DNA of 64,000 bases from Actinomadura pelletieri DSM 43383 (GCF_003634705.1 NZ_RBWU01000004.1:558001-622000); one strand, 5' to 3'. Counted from the stretch's first letter, positions 52,001 to 61,228 are shown. Notes: generated from the sequence alone by a model not told the origin. Program-made: numbers and translations.

Positions 52001-53269
52001 TCATCGGACGCGGGCGGTGACGACGGTCGCCGGCACGATGGCCAGTGCCAGGATGCCGCCGCCGATGGCCAGGAGTGGGTAGCCGGCAGCGGCGACGACG
52101 AGGCCCGAGGCCATGCCGCCGGTGGCGCCGGAGATGGCGATGGCGACATCGACCAGGCCCTGCGTCTTGGCGCGCGTGGCCAGCGGAACGGCGTCGGTGA
52201 CGATCGCGGTGCCGCTGATGACACCGAAGTTCCAGCCCAACCCCAGCAGCGCGAGGGCCACCACGAGCGCAGCGACGGAGCCGCCGGGTGCGTTGGCCGC
52301 GACGATCCCGGCGGCGAGCAGGGTCAGCCCGGAGGCGGCGGCGATCGTGAGTCGGCCATAGCGGTCGACGAGCCGGCCGGTCAGGGGCGAGGGCAAGTAC
52401 ATCGCGCCGATGTGGACGGCGATGACGAAGCCGGAGGCGCCGGCGCCGTGGCCGTGGTCGCGCATGTGGACGGGCGTCATCGTCATGATCGCGACCATGA
52501 CCAGTTGGGTGAGCACCATGACCAGCGCGCCGACCAGCATGCGGGAGCGGTGTCCTTCGACCGCCGGGCGCGGTGGGTCGGCGGCCTTGCCCGGCAGCGC
52601 GCGCGCCGCGGCGACGCGCTCGGCCTCCAGGGCGCCGGCCAGCAGCAACGGGTCGGGGCGCAACCAGACCACCAGGATCAGGGCGGCCAGCACATAGACG
52701 GTGCCGGCGAGCAGGAACGGCCCGGCCAGGTAGGGGATGCCGAGGGCGTGAGCGAGGTCGCCGGTGGGTGCGGTGAGACTGGGGCCGACCACGCCGCCCA
52801 CGGTGGTGGCGACGAGCACGGTGGACACCGCGCTCGCGCGGCGCGCGGGAGACGCCAGATCGGCTCCGGCGTAGCGGGCCTGCAGGTTGGTCGCCGCACC
52901 GGCCCCGTACACGAACAGCGAAAGGAACAGCAGGACGGCGTCGTCGGCGACGGCCGCGACGATGACACCCGCGCTGCCGACAGCACCGGCCAGATACCCG
53001 GCGGCCAGACCGGGGCGGCGGCCACGGGCCTGAGAGACGCGTCCGACGGCGAGGGCCGCCAGCGCGGAACCGGCGGTGCCCAGGGCACTGGGCAGACCGG
53101 CAAGACCGGTCGAGCCGAGCATCTCCTGCGCCAGCAGGGCACCGACGGTCACCCCGGCCGCCAGGCCGGCGCCGCTGAGAACCTGAGCGGCGACCAGGAC
53201 GATCAGGACGCGCCGCTGCACCTGGCGATGCGGGAGGTCCTCGGCCCAGGCGGGCACGGTGTCGGTCAC
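52001..53269 (-). CDS. MFS transporter
   Basis: 422-aa MFS protein with twelve TM helices. GYLAGAVGSAGVIVAAVADD and GRVSQARGRRPGLAAGY (motif A-like) are in the N-half, and SPLTGRLVDRYGRLTIAAAS in the C-half. GTG 53269 (VTDTVPAWAEDLPHRQ) is chosen with GAAGG ten bases upstream; a longer frame exists but is Arg-rich. Likely drug or metabolite exporter. Confidence 0.87.
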   Translation of the reverse strand: MTDTVPAWAEDLPHRQVQRRVLIVLVAAQVLSGAGLAAGVTVGALLAQEMLGSTGLAGLPSALGTAGSALAALAVGRVSQARGRRPGLAAGYLAGAVGSAGVIVAAVADDAVLLFLSLFVYGAGAATNLQARYAGADLASPARRASAVSTVLVATTVGGVVGPSLTAPTGDLAHALGIPYLAGPFLLAGTVYVLAALILVVWLRPDPLLLAGALEAERVAAARALPGKAADPPRPAVEGHRSRMLVGALVMVLTQLVMVAIMTMTPVHMRDHGHGAGASGFVIAVHIGAMYLPSPLTGRLVDRYGRLTIAAASGLTLLAAGIVAANAPGGSVAALVVALALLGLGWNFGVISGTAIVTDAVPLATRAKTQGLVDVAIAISGATGGMASGLVVAAAGYPLLAIGGGILALAIVPATVVTARVR

Positions 53270-53417
53270 AGGAGAATGTACCTTCAACAGGCCAAGAGGC
53301 GTGAACCGCCCGGACCGCGCCGCCGGCGCCGTCCTCGACGGGGCGCGAACGACGGGCAAACGGCGTCGACGGACCGGGCGGCCACCACTCCGGGCGGCCA
53401 CGACTCCGATCAGCCCG

Positions 53418-54206
53418 TCAACCCTGGTCCCCGAAGTCCAAACGGTCGATCAACCCGGCGGCGGTGAAGGCGGCCACCAGTTCGTCCCGACCCTCGGTGA
53501 AGTGCGCCCAACCCTCGTAGTGGACGGGAACCACCCTGCGGGCGCCGAGGATCGCGACGGCCTCGGCGGCCTGGGCGCTGGTGAGGACGAGGGGCGCGCC
53601 GTCGAATCGGACGGCGAAGCGCGGAGCCCCGGCGAAGAGGATCGTGGTGTCCACCGGACCGAAGCGCTCGGCGACCTGCTTGACCGCGTCCAGCGAGGCG
53701 TTGTCGCCGCTGACGTAGATCGTGGGCAGCCCTTCCCCGGTCAGGACGAATCCAACGACCTGGCCGGCGATCGGTTCGACCTCCTCGCGTGCCCCGGGCC
53801 CGTGGATGGCGGGCACGCCCGTCACGGTGAGCGTGCCACCGCCGGGACGATCCAACTCGATCGACTCCCAGTCGGTCAGGCCCCTGGCCCCGTTCCCCAG
53901 ACGTTGCCCGCCCCCGGGTGTGGTGAGGGTGAGGGGGACGTCCGCGAGCAGTGCCCGGCCGGAGTGGTCGAGGTTGTCCGGGTGCTGGTCGTGAGAGAGC
54001 AGAACCACGTCGATCCGGCCGAGGTCGCCCGGTGCGGCGGAGGACGGCGCGAGCTTGGTCAACTGGCCACCCGGCACGGGGTAATCGCGGGGAGGGTCGA
54101 ACGTCGGGTCGGTCAGGAACCGCAGGCCACCGTACTCGAAAAAGGCGGTCGGGCCGCCCAGGACGCGGACAGGGATCTGCTCGGTCGTCGTGTTGGCACT
54201 GGCCAT
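53418..54206 (-). CDS. MBL-fold metal-dependent hydrolase (UlaG-like)
   Basis: 262-aa metallo-beta-lactamase-fold protein. The metal motif is VVLLSHDQHPDNLDHSG (HxxHxDNLD variant), with later ligands in VPAIHGPG, YVSGDNASLD and VPVHYEGWAHF. N-terminus: RVLGGPTAFFEYGGLRFLTD PTFD. GAGGTG lies five bases before ATG 54206. Faces the CGNR regulator across 85 bp containing three repeated half-sites, so probably regulated by it. Confidence 0.9.
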   Translation of the reverse strand: MASANTTTEQIPVRVLGGPTAFFEYGGLRFLTDPTFDPPRDYPVPGGQLTKLAPSSAAPGDLGRIDVVLLSHDQHPDNLDHSGRALLADVPLTLTTPGGGQRLGNGARGLTDWESIELDRPGGGTLTVTGVPAIHGPGAREEVEPIAGQVVGFVLTGEGLPTIYVSGDNASLDAVKQVAERFGPVDTTILFAGAPRFAVRFDGAPLVLTSAQAAEAVAILGARRVVPVHYEGWAHFTEGRDELVAAFTAAGLIDRLDFGDQG

Positions 54207-54214
54207 TCGGCACC

Positions 54215-54265
54215 TCACGGATGAGAAGTGGTTTATCCGTGAAAAACGTACTGGTTTCTCACGGA
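54215..54265. promoter_or_regulatory. Three TCACGGA half-sites between MBL and CGNR genes
   Basis: TCACGGAT (54215-54222), ATCCGTGA (54235-54242) and TCACGGA (54259-54265), in alternating orientation. The first pair is separated by 12 bp, the second by 16 bp. The block lies in the shared promoter of the divergent genes. Confidence 0.65.
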
Positions 54266-54291
54266 CGAGCGCAAGCCGTACCATGAGAACC

Positions 54292-54891
54292 ATGAGTGAC
54301 GCCCTGACCGCCGAGCCCGCGCCGCAACCCGCGCCGGGGGCGGAGGACCATCTCGCCCTCGACTTCGTCAACACCGTCCTCGCGCGGCCCGGGGGACAGC
54401 TCATCGATCTCCTCGACACCCCCGCGGCGACGAATCGGTGGCTCACCGAACGCGGCCTCGCTCCCGCCGACGCCGGGATACAGGAGATGTGCGCGACGCA
54501 ACTGCGCTCGCTGCGTGAACACATCAGGGCATTGTTCGTCGCCCATGTCTCCGGGCTGCCCGCCCTGCCCACGGCCCTGTCCGCCGTCAACGACGCGCTG
54601 AGCAGGGCCCCCACGGCCGCCCTCCTGTACTGGGACGAGAAGACCGGCCCCTACCGGGCGACCCCCTGCCCCACCAACGAGATCCTCGACCGCGCCCTCG
54701 CCACCCTCGCGGCGAACGCGGCCGACCTCCTCACCGGCCCCGACGCCGAGCGCCTCACCGCCTGCGGTTCTGCCCCCTGCAGGCGCTACCTGCTGCGCCA
54801 CGGCCGCCGCCACTGGTGCTCCACCCGCTGCGGCGACCGCGCCCGCGCCGCCCGCGCCTACGCCCGCCGCACCCGACCGAACACAGACTGA
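54292..54891 (+). CDS. ABATE/CGNR zinc-finger transcriptional regulator
   Basis: 199-aa protein with the ABATE domain (LALDFVNTVLARPGGQLIDL at the N-terminus) and a C-terminal CGNR zinc finger: CGSAPCRRYLLRHGRRHWCS, TRCGDRARAARAYARR, where the Cys set is CxxxxC...CxxxCG. Actinomycete CGNR proteins are stress-type regulators. ATG 54292 (MSDAL) follows GAGAA; ATG 54283 is an alternative. Confidence 0.9.
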   Translation: MSDALTAEPAPQPAPGAEDHLALDFVNTVLARPGGQLIDLLDTPAATNRWLTERGLAPADAGIQEMCATQLRSLREHIRALFVAHVSGLPALPTALSAVNDALSRAPTAALLYWDEKTGPYRATPCPTNEILDRALATLAANAADLLTGPDAERLTACGSAPCRRYLLRHGRRHWCSTRCGDRARAARAYARRTRPNTD

Positions 54892-55722
54892 CGAACGCAG
54901 ACCGACGAACGCAGACCGACGAACGTCCCCCGCCCGGACACCCGGACGCTGGAACACCCGGACGCGGAAACTCGGCCCCGGGAGCGTGCGTCCGATCGCG
55001 CTCCGCCCCCTCCTGGACGCCGGTGGCACGGTCGGTGGTGGCGTCGGGCCACAGCAACCTCGACGCCTGGTCCATCGACGGCACCGCGATCGACGACCGC
55101 GCACCGCCGGTTCCGCCGGTTCCGCCGGTTCCGGCGCGGCCGGTCAGGTGGCGGGTTCGGATGGGTGACGAACCCGGCGCAGTGACCGGCGGCGACGCGC
55201 AGGGACGGAACCGGTCGACCCGCCCGCGCGCCGCCGCATCGGATCGCGTCGGGGCCGGAACGTTCGAGCGGCGGGGGCTCGTACGGGCCTCCATCGCCCG
55301 CCAGACCGACCTCCACGCCGAGCCCCGTCGCGGCCACAGGAACGTTGGTCGACACGCCGACTCCCCCACCGGACGGTAAGTGACGGCGGTTCCGAACGTT
55401 CCCGTCGCGATAGCGCGCAGCACCTTCGCCGACCGTCCGACAGCCGCACAGCCCATCGGAATGCTCGCAAGCTCTCATCCGCCGCCTGGGCGCGGCCCAC
55501 GGCGCGCGGCTCCTCCAAATCGAGGATGTGGTCGTCGGGGGGTGCCGGGCGACACGTGCGGCCACCCGGCCGGCGGCGTCCTCGCGCGTTCCGACGAGCC
55601 GCAGTAGGGGTGGACGGCAAGGGGCGCGCGCCGTCCAGCGGGGCCGCCGGACGGCGCGCGCAACGCGGCGGACCGGGCTCGGCATCGCCGGGCCCGGTCC
55701 GCCGACGCCCATCGAGCAGCCG
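54892..55722. other. Gap with short tandem repeats, no supported gene
   Basis: 831 bp. Directly after the CGNR stop there are three copies of a 14-bp unit (GACGAACGCAGACC type, about 54890-54930) and two ACCCGGACGC copies. Near 55110-55140 TTCCGCCGG is repeated three times. Open frames on both strands are Arg/Pro/Ser-rich and none has a ribosome site or recognisable domain. Confidence 0.45.
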
Positions 55723-56118
55723 TCAAGCGACGGCGGTTCCTTCGAGTTCGACCATCAGGTCGGGGATCGCCAGCCGGGTCACCCCGAGCATCGTGGTGGA
55801 CGGCGCCGCCCCCGCGGCGCCCAACCGCGACGCCAGCACCCCGTAATGCTCGAAGAGCCGGTCGACGTCGGTGGCGTAGACGTTGAGCCGGACGAGGTTC
55901 GCCAGGGACATGCCCGCCTCGGCGAGCACGGCCTCCACGTTGTCCAGGCTCAACGCCAACTGCGCCGCCATGTCACCGATATGCTGGGGCTTTCCGTCGC
56001 CGCCCATCGCGGCCTGCCCCGCGCAGTACAGGGTCCGGGTGTGCCCGGAGACGACCTCACCCTGGTTGTAGCCCAACTCCACCGACCACGCCCACGGGTT
56101 GACCGCCGTCCGCTCCAT
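55723..56118 (-). CDS. RidA-family (YjgF/UK114) enamine/imine deaminase-like protein
   Basis: 131-aa RidA-superfamily protein. Typical text: YNQGEVVSGHTRTLYCAGQA, GDMAAQLALSLDNVEAVLAE, ANLVRLNVYATDVDRLFEHY, and the end PDLMVELEGTAVA. The catalytic Arg of RidA proper (CPxxRxxV region) is not seen in the final loop, so this is probably a Rid2-7 subgroup member. ATG 56118 has AGGTG upstream; ATG 56151 would add 11 residues. Divergent from the WYL regulator. Confidence 0.87.
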   Translation of the reverse strand: MERTAVNPWAWSVELGYNQGEVVSGHTRTLYCAGQAAMGGDGKPQHIGDMAAQLALSLDNVEAVLAEAGMSLANLVRLNVYATDVDRLFEHYGVLASRLGAAGAAPSTTMLGVTRLAIPDLMVELEGTAVA

Positions 56119-56216
56119 CACCACACCTACTCCATTCGTTTCCTCGGCCATCGTCCGAGCCCGCCGGCCCAGAAGCCGACGCCTCGTCCGTCACACCGAC
56201 AACCCTCCCAACGAAT

Positions 56217-56235
56217 CACGACATCTCTTGTCGTG
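56217..56235. promoter_or_regulatory. Operator-like dyad between RidA and WYL genes
   Basis: Perfect inverted repeat CACGACA-TCTCT-TGTCGTG. It ends 21 bp before the ATG of the WYL regulator, where it would overlap that promoter. Confidence 0.6.
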
Positions 56236-56256
56236 TATTTCTGTAGGGTTTCGCGT

Positions 56257-57258
56257 ATGCGCGCCGACCGGCTCGTCTCCCTGGTTCTGCTGCTGCGGCG
56301 GCACGGTCGGATGTCGGCGCCCGCGCTGGCCCGCGAACTGGAGGTGTCGACCCGCACGGTCCTGCGCGACATCGAGGCACTGTCCGCGGCGGGAGTCCCG
56401 GTCTACGCCGAACGCGGCCGACACGGCGGTTTCACGCTGCTCCCCGGATTCCAGACCGAGCTCACCGGACTGAACCACGACGAGGCCCTCGCCCTGCTGG
56501 TCGCTGGATCACGACGCGGCGCGCAGGCGTTCGGACTCGGCTCCGCGCTCGCCTCGGCGATGCGCAAGGTCGTCGACGCGCTCCCCGAAGGCCACCGCGC
56601 CACCGCCGCCGACGCCGCCGAACGACTGCTCATCGACCCCGACACCGACCTCCTCTCGCGCCGTTCCGTCCCCGACGAGGTTCCCGACACCGTCGTGGCC
56701 GAGGTCCGACGCGCCGTGCTCGCCGGACACAAGCTGCGCATCCACTACGCCGCGGTCGACCAGCCCCCCACATGGCGCACGGTGGACCCGATCGGTCTGG
56801 TCACCGTGCGCGACCAGGGCTACCTGCTCGCCACCAGGTCCGGCTCGGACCGCACCTACCGGTTGGCGCGAATCCGGGCCGCCGAGGAACTCGACGAACC
56901 CGCGCAACGCCCGGACCGGGTCGACCTGGACCGGGCCTGGCAGGAGCGCGGCACACGGTTCCGGACCGGCGGCGACCAGGTCACCGTCCTGGTCCGGGTG
57001 AACCCGGCACGCCGCGGGGAACTGGTCGACACCGCGCTGACCGTCCGCGCCGAACAGACCGACGCCGACGGCTGGCTGAGGTTGGAGGCGACCTTCCAGG
57101 ATCCGAGACACGCCACGTGGGCGCTGTGGCAGCTCACCACGCACGCCGAAGCACTGTCCCCGCGGTGGCTGCGCGACTCCCTGCGCGCCCGAGCCACCGC
57201 GATCGCCGCCCTCTACGACCCGCCACCAGAACCCACGCGACCGGGCACCCAGGACTGA
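56257..57258 (+). CDS. WYL-domain transcriptional regulator with DeoR-like HTH
   Basis: 333-aa regulator. HTH_11 at the N-terminus (RLVSLVLLLRRHGRMSAPAL, ARELEVSTRTVLRDIEALSA) and the WYL domain at about 145-210 (RIHYAAVDQPPTWRTVDPIG, LVTVRDQGYLLATR), then the WCX extension. WYL domains bind nucleic acid or small ligands. No ribosome site precedes ATG 56257, and a leaderless transcript is possible. Confidence 0.92.
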   Translation: MRADRLVSLVLLLRRHGRMSAPALARELEVSTRTVLRDIEALSAAGVPVYAERGRHGGFTLLPGFQTELTGLNHDEALALLVAGSRRGAQAFGLGSALASAMRKVVDALPEGHRATAADAAERLLIDPDTDLLSRRSVPDEVPDTVVAEVRRAVLAGHKLRIHYAAVDQPPTWRTVDPIGLVTVRDQGYLLATRSGSDRTYRLARIRAAEELDEPAQRPDRVDLDRAWQERGTRFRTGGDQVTVLVRVNPARRGELVDTALTVRAEQTDADGWLRLEATFQDPRHATWALWQLTTHAEALSPRWLRDSLRARATAIAALYDPPPEPTRPGTQD

Positions 57259-58050
57259 GTTCGCCCCACCCGGCAGCGCCCATGCCCTTCGACACCAACG
57301 GCAGACGGCGTCTCGAATCCGGTGCGAGCAGGCAGGTCGAGGAGTTCGGCATCGACGATGTCGACACCCTATGCGGAGCGGCCGGTGGCGGGGCTACCCG
57401 CCTCACGAGCGCGTCGACGCGTCGGCGCTGATGCCGGACGGCCGGGCGGTGAGACGGCGGGACAGTAAGGCGGGGGTGACGCAGGGCGGCGCCCCCCGGT
57501 CCGCCACTCGCTGACGCGGGTGCGGGCGACGGCCTTCCGGACGATCCAGCGGGTCCGTACCGCCTCGGCGAGCGTGTCACGCACCGGGCCCGGAGCGGGA
57601 CGCGCGGGACTCGATCAGCGAATGCTCGGGCAGCACCACCGGCGACGCGGCGCACCTCTACGCACTCCCCCACGCCGTCCTCGCCCCCCGTCCGCCCACG
57701 ACGGGTCCCCTGGCCAGCGGGGAATCGATGTCAACGGACCGGACGGGCCGGGCCCCGCGATTCCATGTGACGTGCGCGCCCCCGTCCGATCACCGCCTCC
57801 GTCCGCCGCACCCGTGGCGCGGACGGCGGCGACATTCGCGGGGAAGCTCCGCAGCTCCCCGGAAAGGGCCGACCAGCATGCGGTCTCCGAGCGCGGTGCA
57901 CCGGACGAGGGCGACGCTCACCCCGTCGGCGGGACGGGCGCGGGCGCGCACGCGCAACGTCCCTTCGGCTCCGGTGCCCCACCGCCTCCGCCAGGTGCTG
58001 GATGGACGCGCCGCCGCCATCGGATCCGTGATGGGCGAGGGGACGGTCCT
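57259..58050. other. Gap with decayed coding scraps
   Basis: 792 bp without a supported gene. Bases 57282-57431 are open for a 49-aa peptide (MPFDTNGRRRLESGASRQVE ... EFGIDDVDTLCGAAGGGATR) without ribosome site. On the minus strand near 57590-57645 the text VVLPEHSLIESRASRSGPG resembles the C-terminus of LacI-type regulators (VLLPxxLVVRxSTGP). Both are probably leftovers. Confidence 0.35.
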
Positions 58051-58824
58051 CTACTCGCGGTCCGCTGGACCCGGCTCGGTGGTGCTGGTCGAGGTCCTCT
58101 CGGGCCCGCCGTGGAGGACCTCGCGGGCCTGTTCGGCGGCGCGGACGGTGCCCTCGCTGACGATTTCGAGGAAGCGGGCGGTCCTCTCCAGGCGGACGGC
58201 GGCGGGGGTGTGCCCGCCGAGAACGTCGGCCCCCTGCCGGGCGGTCTCGATGATCTGGGTGAGAGATCGGATGGTGGCCGTCATCGACCGGAACCAGATG
58301 TCGTCGTCGACGATGTAGCGCTCGCGGCGTCGTTCGTCGCGTTCACGGCGGACCAGGCCCTGGCTCTCCAGGAACGTGATCGCCTTGGAGATGGACGCCG
58401 GGCTGACCCGCAGCCGCCGGGCAAGTTCGGCCGCGGTGAGGCTCCCGGTGTCGGTGATGGTGAGGCAGGTCAGGACTCGGGCCGTCATCTTCGGCAGGCC
58501 CGACGTCATGAGGACGGTGGTGAAGGTCTCCGCGAACTCGCTCACGGCCTCCGCGTCGCGTCCGTGCGCCTGGGGAACCGGCTCCGTCCCCCGGGACGAC
58601 GCGGACCCGCGCCGGCGGGCCCGGAGTTCGGTGGCGCGGTGGGCCAGGTCGGCGCGGTACGCGGCCGGGCCGCCGTTCCGCATCACCTCACGGGTGATCG
58701 TCGAGGTCGGACGGTCGAGGCGGCGGGCGATCTCCGCGTAGGCGAGGCCGTCGGCCACCCCCACCGCGATCTGTTGACGCTCCTGCTGGGTGAGTCGGCC
58801 TCCCGGCACCGCGACCTCCTTCAT
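58051..58824 (-). CDS. GbsR/MarR-type regulator with N-terminal resolvase/IS30-like HTH
   Basis: 257-aa regulator with two DNA-binding modules. Residues 10-60: LTQQERQQIAVGVADGLAYA, EIARRLDRPTSTITREVMRN, an HTH_38-type helix-turn-helix as in IS30 transposases. Residues about 95-190: GbsR/MarR winged helix ([60 protein letters not shown]). ATG 58824 has GGAGGT close upstream. Divergent from the DrrAB-like exporter; likely its repressor. Confidence 0.88.
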   Translation of the reverse strand: MKEVAVPGGRLTQQERQQIAVGVADGLAYAEIARRLDRPTSTITREVMRNGGPAAYRADLAHRATELRARRRGSASSRGTEPVPQAHGRDAEAVSEFAETFTTVLMTSGLPKMTARVLTCLTITDTGSLTAAELARRLRVSPASISKAITFLESQGLVRRERDERRRERYIVDDDIWFRSMTATIRSLTQIIETARQGADVLGGHTPAAVRLERTARFLEIVSEGTVRAAEQAREVLHGGPERTSTSTTEPGPADRE

Positions 58825-58899
58825 GATGACCTCCACCGCCCGCAGCCTAGCGTTCCCCCACAGCTCATTGCAACATGGCGAGCACCTCTTCATTGCACT

Positions 58900-59005
58900 G
58901 AGCTGACGCTTATCGCAACGATTTCAAGTGTATGACCTGCAATAACTCCTTCTCTATGCAACGACTTCGTTGCGCGAACATGAAAAGCAACGTAGCTTTT
59001 CCGTT
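58900..59005. promoter_or_regulatory. CAACG-repeat operator region of the DrrAB-like operon
   Basis: Unusually AT-rich. It contains the 16-bp palindrome GCAACGACTTCGTTGC (58958-58973), the dyad GAAAAGC-AACGTA-GCTTTTC (58982-59001), and further single CAACG or CGTTG copies at about 58916, 58989 and 59003. Likely binding sites of the divergent GbsR-type regulator. Confidence 0.6.
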
Positions 59006-59034
59006 GTTGGAAATATCGGCACGGAAGAGGCGAG

Positions 59035-60006
59035 ATGGAGAAGTTCGTCACAGAGCCGCCGACGGGCGACGCGATCACGGCACGCGGGCTGCGCAAGTCC
59101 TACGGCGACAAGGTCGTCCTGGACGGGATCGACCTGACGGTTCCGCGGGGCACGGTCTTCTCCCTGCTGGGGCCGAACGGGGCCGGCAAGACCACGACGG
59201 TGCAGATCCTGTCGACCCTGATCCGGGCGGACGGCGGCGAGGTGACCGTCGCGGGCTTCGACCTGACGCGTCGGGCCGACGACGTCCGCGGCGCGATCGG
59301 GGTCACCGGCCAGTACTCCGCGGTCGACAAGCTGCTGACCGGCGAGGAGAACCTGCGGCTCATGGCCGACCTGAAGCACCTGCCACGCCGGGAGGGACGG
59401 CGCCGGGCGGCCGAACTCCTCGACCGGTTCGACCTGGCCGAGGCGGCGCGCAGACCCGCCTCCACCTACTCCGGCGGGATGCGCCGGCGACTGGACCTGG
59501 CGATGACCCTGGTCGGCGACCCCGAACTGATCTTCCTGGACGAGCCCACCACCGGCCTGGACCCGCGCAGCCGCCGCTCCCTGTGGCGGATCGTGCGGGA
59601 ACTGGTCGCCGGCGGCGTCACCATCTTCCTCACCACCCAGTACCTGGAGGAGGCCGACGAACTCGCCGACCGCATCGCCGTCCTCGACCAGGGACGACTG
59701 ATCGCCGAAGGCACCGCCGAAGAACTCAAGCGCCGCATCCCCGGCGGCCACGTGGCGCTGCGGTTCACCGGCGACGACGCGCTCAACGGCGCGCTCGGCG
59801 CGCTCGGCCGGGGTTTCGTGGACCCGGCCGACGACGACCGGCTCACGCTGCGGGTCCCCTCCGACGGCGGTGTGGCGTCCCTGCGTGAACTGCTCGCCGT
59901 TCTCGACGCCGCGGGCATCGAACCGGCCGACCTCAGCGTGCACACCCCCAACCTCGACGACGTCTTCCTCACCCTCACCGGTCAGCACAAGGAGGCCACC
60001 CGATGA
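59035..60006 (+). CDS. ABC exporter ATP-binding protein, DrrA-like
   Basis: 323-aa ATPase of the daunorubicin-resistance DrrA family. Walker A GPNGAGKTTTVQ (about 44-55), Q-loop VTGQYSAVDKLLTGEENL, signature YSGGMRRRLDLAMTL, Walker [15 protein letters not shown]-loop FLTTQYLEEADELADRI, and the DrrA C-terminal domain (VHTPNLDDVFLTLTG). AGAGGCGAG precedes ATG 59035. Overlaps the permease gene by 4 bp. Confidence 0.94.
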   Translation: MEKFVTEPPTGDAITARGLRKSYGDKVVLDGIDLTVPRGTVFSLLGPNGAGKTTTVQILSTLIRADGGEVTVAGFDLTRRADDVRGAIGVTGQYSAVDKLLTGEENLRLMADLKHLPRREGRRRAAELLDRFDLAEAARRPASTYSGGMRRRLDLAMTLVGDPELIFLDEPTTGLDPRSRRSLWRIVRELVAGGVTIFLTTQYLEEADELADRIAVLDQGRLIAEGTAEELKRRIPGGHVALRFTGDDALNGALGALGRGFVDPADDDRLTLRVPSDGGVASLRELLAVLDAAGIEPADLSVHTPNLDDVFLTLTGQHKEATR

Positions 60007-60776
60007 GCGCCCTCACCCTCGCCGCACGTGACTCCTCCACCATGGTCCGACGCCAACTCAGGCGCCTGGTCCGCTACCCGTCCATGACCGTGCAGCTGAT
60101 CCTCACGCCCGTCGTCATCCTGGTCGTGTTCGTCTACGTCTTCGGCGGCGCGCTCGGCGACGGACTCGGCGGCGGACGCGACGCCTACGTCGACTACGTC
60201 GTCCCGGGCGTCCTGCTCATGGCGGTGGCCACCGCCGCGACCGGAACCGCCGTCATGGTCGCCACCGACATGACCGAGGGCATCATCGCCCGGTTCCGCA
60301 CGATGCGGATCTCCCGGGCCTCGGTCCTCACCGGCCATGTCGTCGGCGCCGTCGTCCAACAACTGCTCGGCATGGCCGCCGTGATCGGCGTGGCCCTGGC
60401 CATGGGCTTCGACCCGAACGCCACCATCGTCGAGTGGCTGGCCGCGGCCGGGCTGCTCACCCTGTTCGTCATCGCGGTCACCTGGCTGTCCGTCGCTCTC
60501 GGAATGAGGTCCTCGACCCCCGAGGCCGCCAGCAACGCCCCCATGCCCCTGATCCTGCTGCCCTTCCTCGGCAGCGGGTTCGTCCCCACCGACTCCATGC
60601 CCGCCGTCCTGCGCTGGTTCGCCGAGTACCAGCCCTTCACCCCCGTCATGGAGACCGTCCGCGGCCTCCTGCTCGGAACCCCCATCGGCAACAGCGCCGC
60701 CATCGCCACCGCCTGGTGCATCGGCATCGCCGCCGTTTCCTACCTCTGGGCCAGGCACACCTTCAACAGACCGTGA
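60003..60776 (+). CDS. ABC-2 type exporter permease, DrrB-like
   Basis: 257-aa ABC-2 permease with six TM helices; N-terminal RRQLRRLVRYPSMTVQLILT, then YVDYVVPGVLLMAVATAATG and FGS-type LPFLGSGFVPTDSMP, EYQPFTPVMETVRGLLLG, standard for DrrB. Pairs with the ATPase to export a hydrophobic drug or lipid. Followed by decayed sequence. Confidence 0.93.
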   Translation: MSALTLAARDSSTMVRRQLRRLVRYPSMTVQLILTPVVILVVFVYVFGGALGDGLGGGRDAYVDYVVPGVLLMAVATAATGTAVMVATDMTEGIIARFRTMRISRASVLTGHVVGAVVQQLLGMAAVIGVALAMGFDPNATIVEWLAAAGLLTLFVIAVTWLSVALGMRSSTPEAASNAPMPLILLPFLGSGFVPTDSMPAVLRWFAEYQPFTPVMETVRGLLLGTPIGNSAAIATAWCIGIAAVSYLWARHTFNRP

Positions 60777-61228
60777 ACCGCCTCACCAGGACCGTCGCCC
60801 CGGCGCGACAGGGGGCGTAGATATGGGTCGGATCGAGGTCCGGACGGGTCATCCCCGGCAGGCACATCACCAAGGCCACTCCGGACGGGACCTCACCAGA
60901 CATGCCCAAGGCAGTAGGTTCGACGCTCTCGGCGAACCCGAGAATCTGCACGTGCGTGAGGCCGGGGTCGGCGATCCCGGCCTCGACGAGATGCGGATCC
61001 GCGTCGACGCGATCGCCTCACCCGGGCCGAGCCCCGGACATGACCGGTTTCGCCTTCGGCGACACCATCGGCGTCGTTCCCGCCTGATCGCCACCGCCGC
61101 CGAGCGGCTGGACACCGTTCTGAGCGGGTGGCGCTCTAGTGATCGCGCGTCAACGTTCCGGCCGGTAGGACAGGGTCCGGCGCAGCCGCAGGTCGACGGC
61201 CGTTCTTCGAATGCACACGCGCGATCGG
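60777..61228. other. Post-operon gap containing a dehydrogenase remnant
   Basis: 452 bp between the permease and the DMT transporter. Apart from the alcohol dehydrogenase scrap at 60902-61083 (listed separately) I see no gene. Confidence 0.45.
60902..61083 (+). pseudogene. Zinc-type alcohol dehydrogenase/quinone oxidoreductase remnant
   Basis: ATG 60902 reads MPKAV, then after a 1-base shift FDALGEPENLHVREAGVGDP, GLDEMRIRVDAIA, the N-terminus of MDR-type zinc alcohol dehydrogenases. A second shift and a deletion join it to GFAFGDTIGVVPA and a stop. The catalytic and NAD-binding domains are gone. Confidence 0.65.

Noticed and set aside
57282-57431. 49-aa peptide resembling a RiPP precursor (leader ending EEFGIDDVDTLC)
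   Set aside because: No ribosome site and no lanthionine or other RiPP enzyme gene nearby; more likely a leftover frame.
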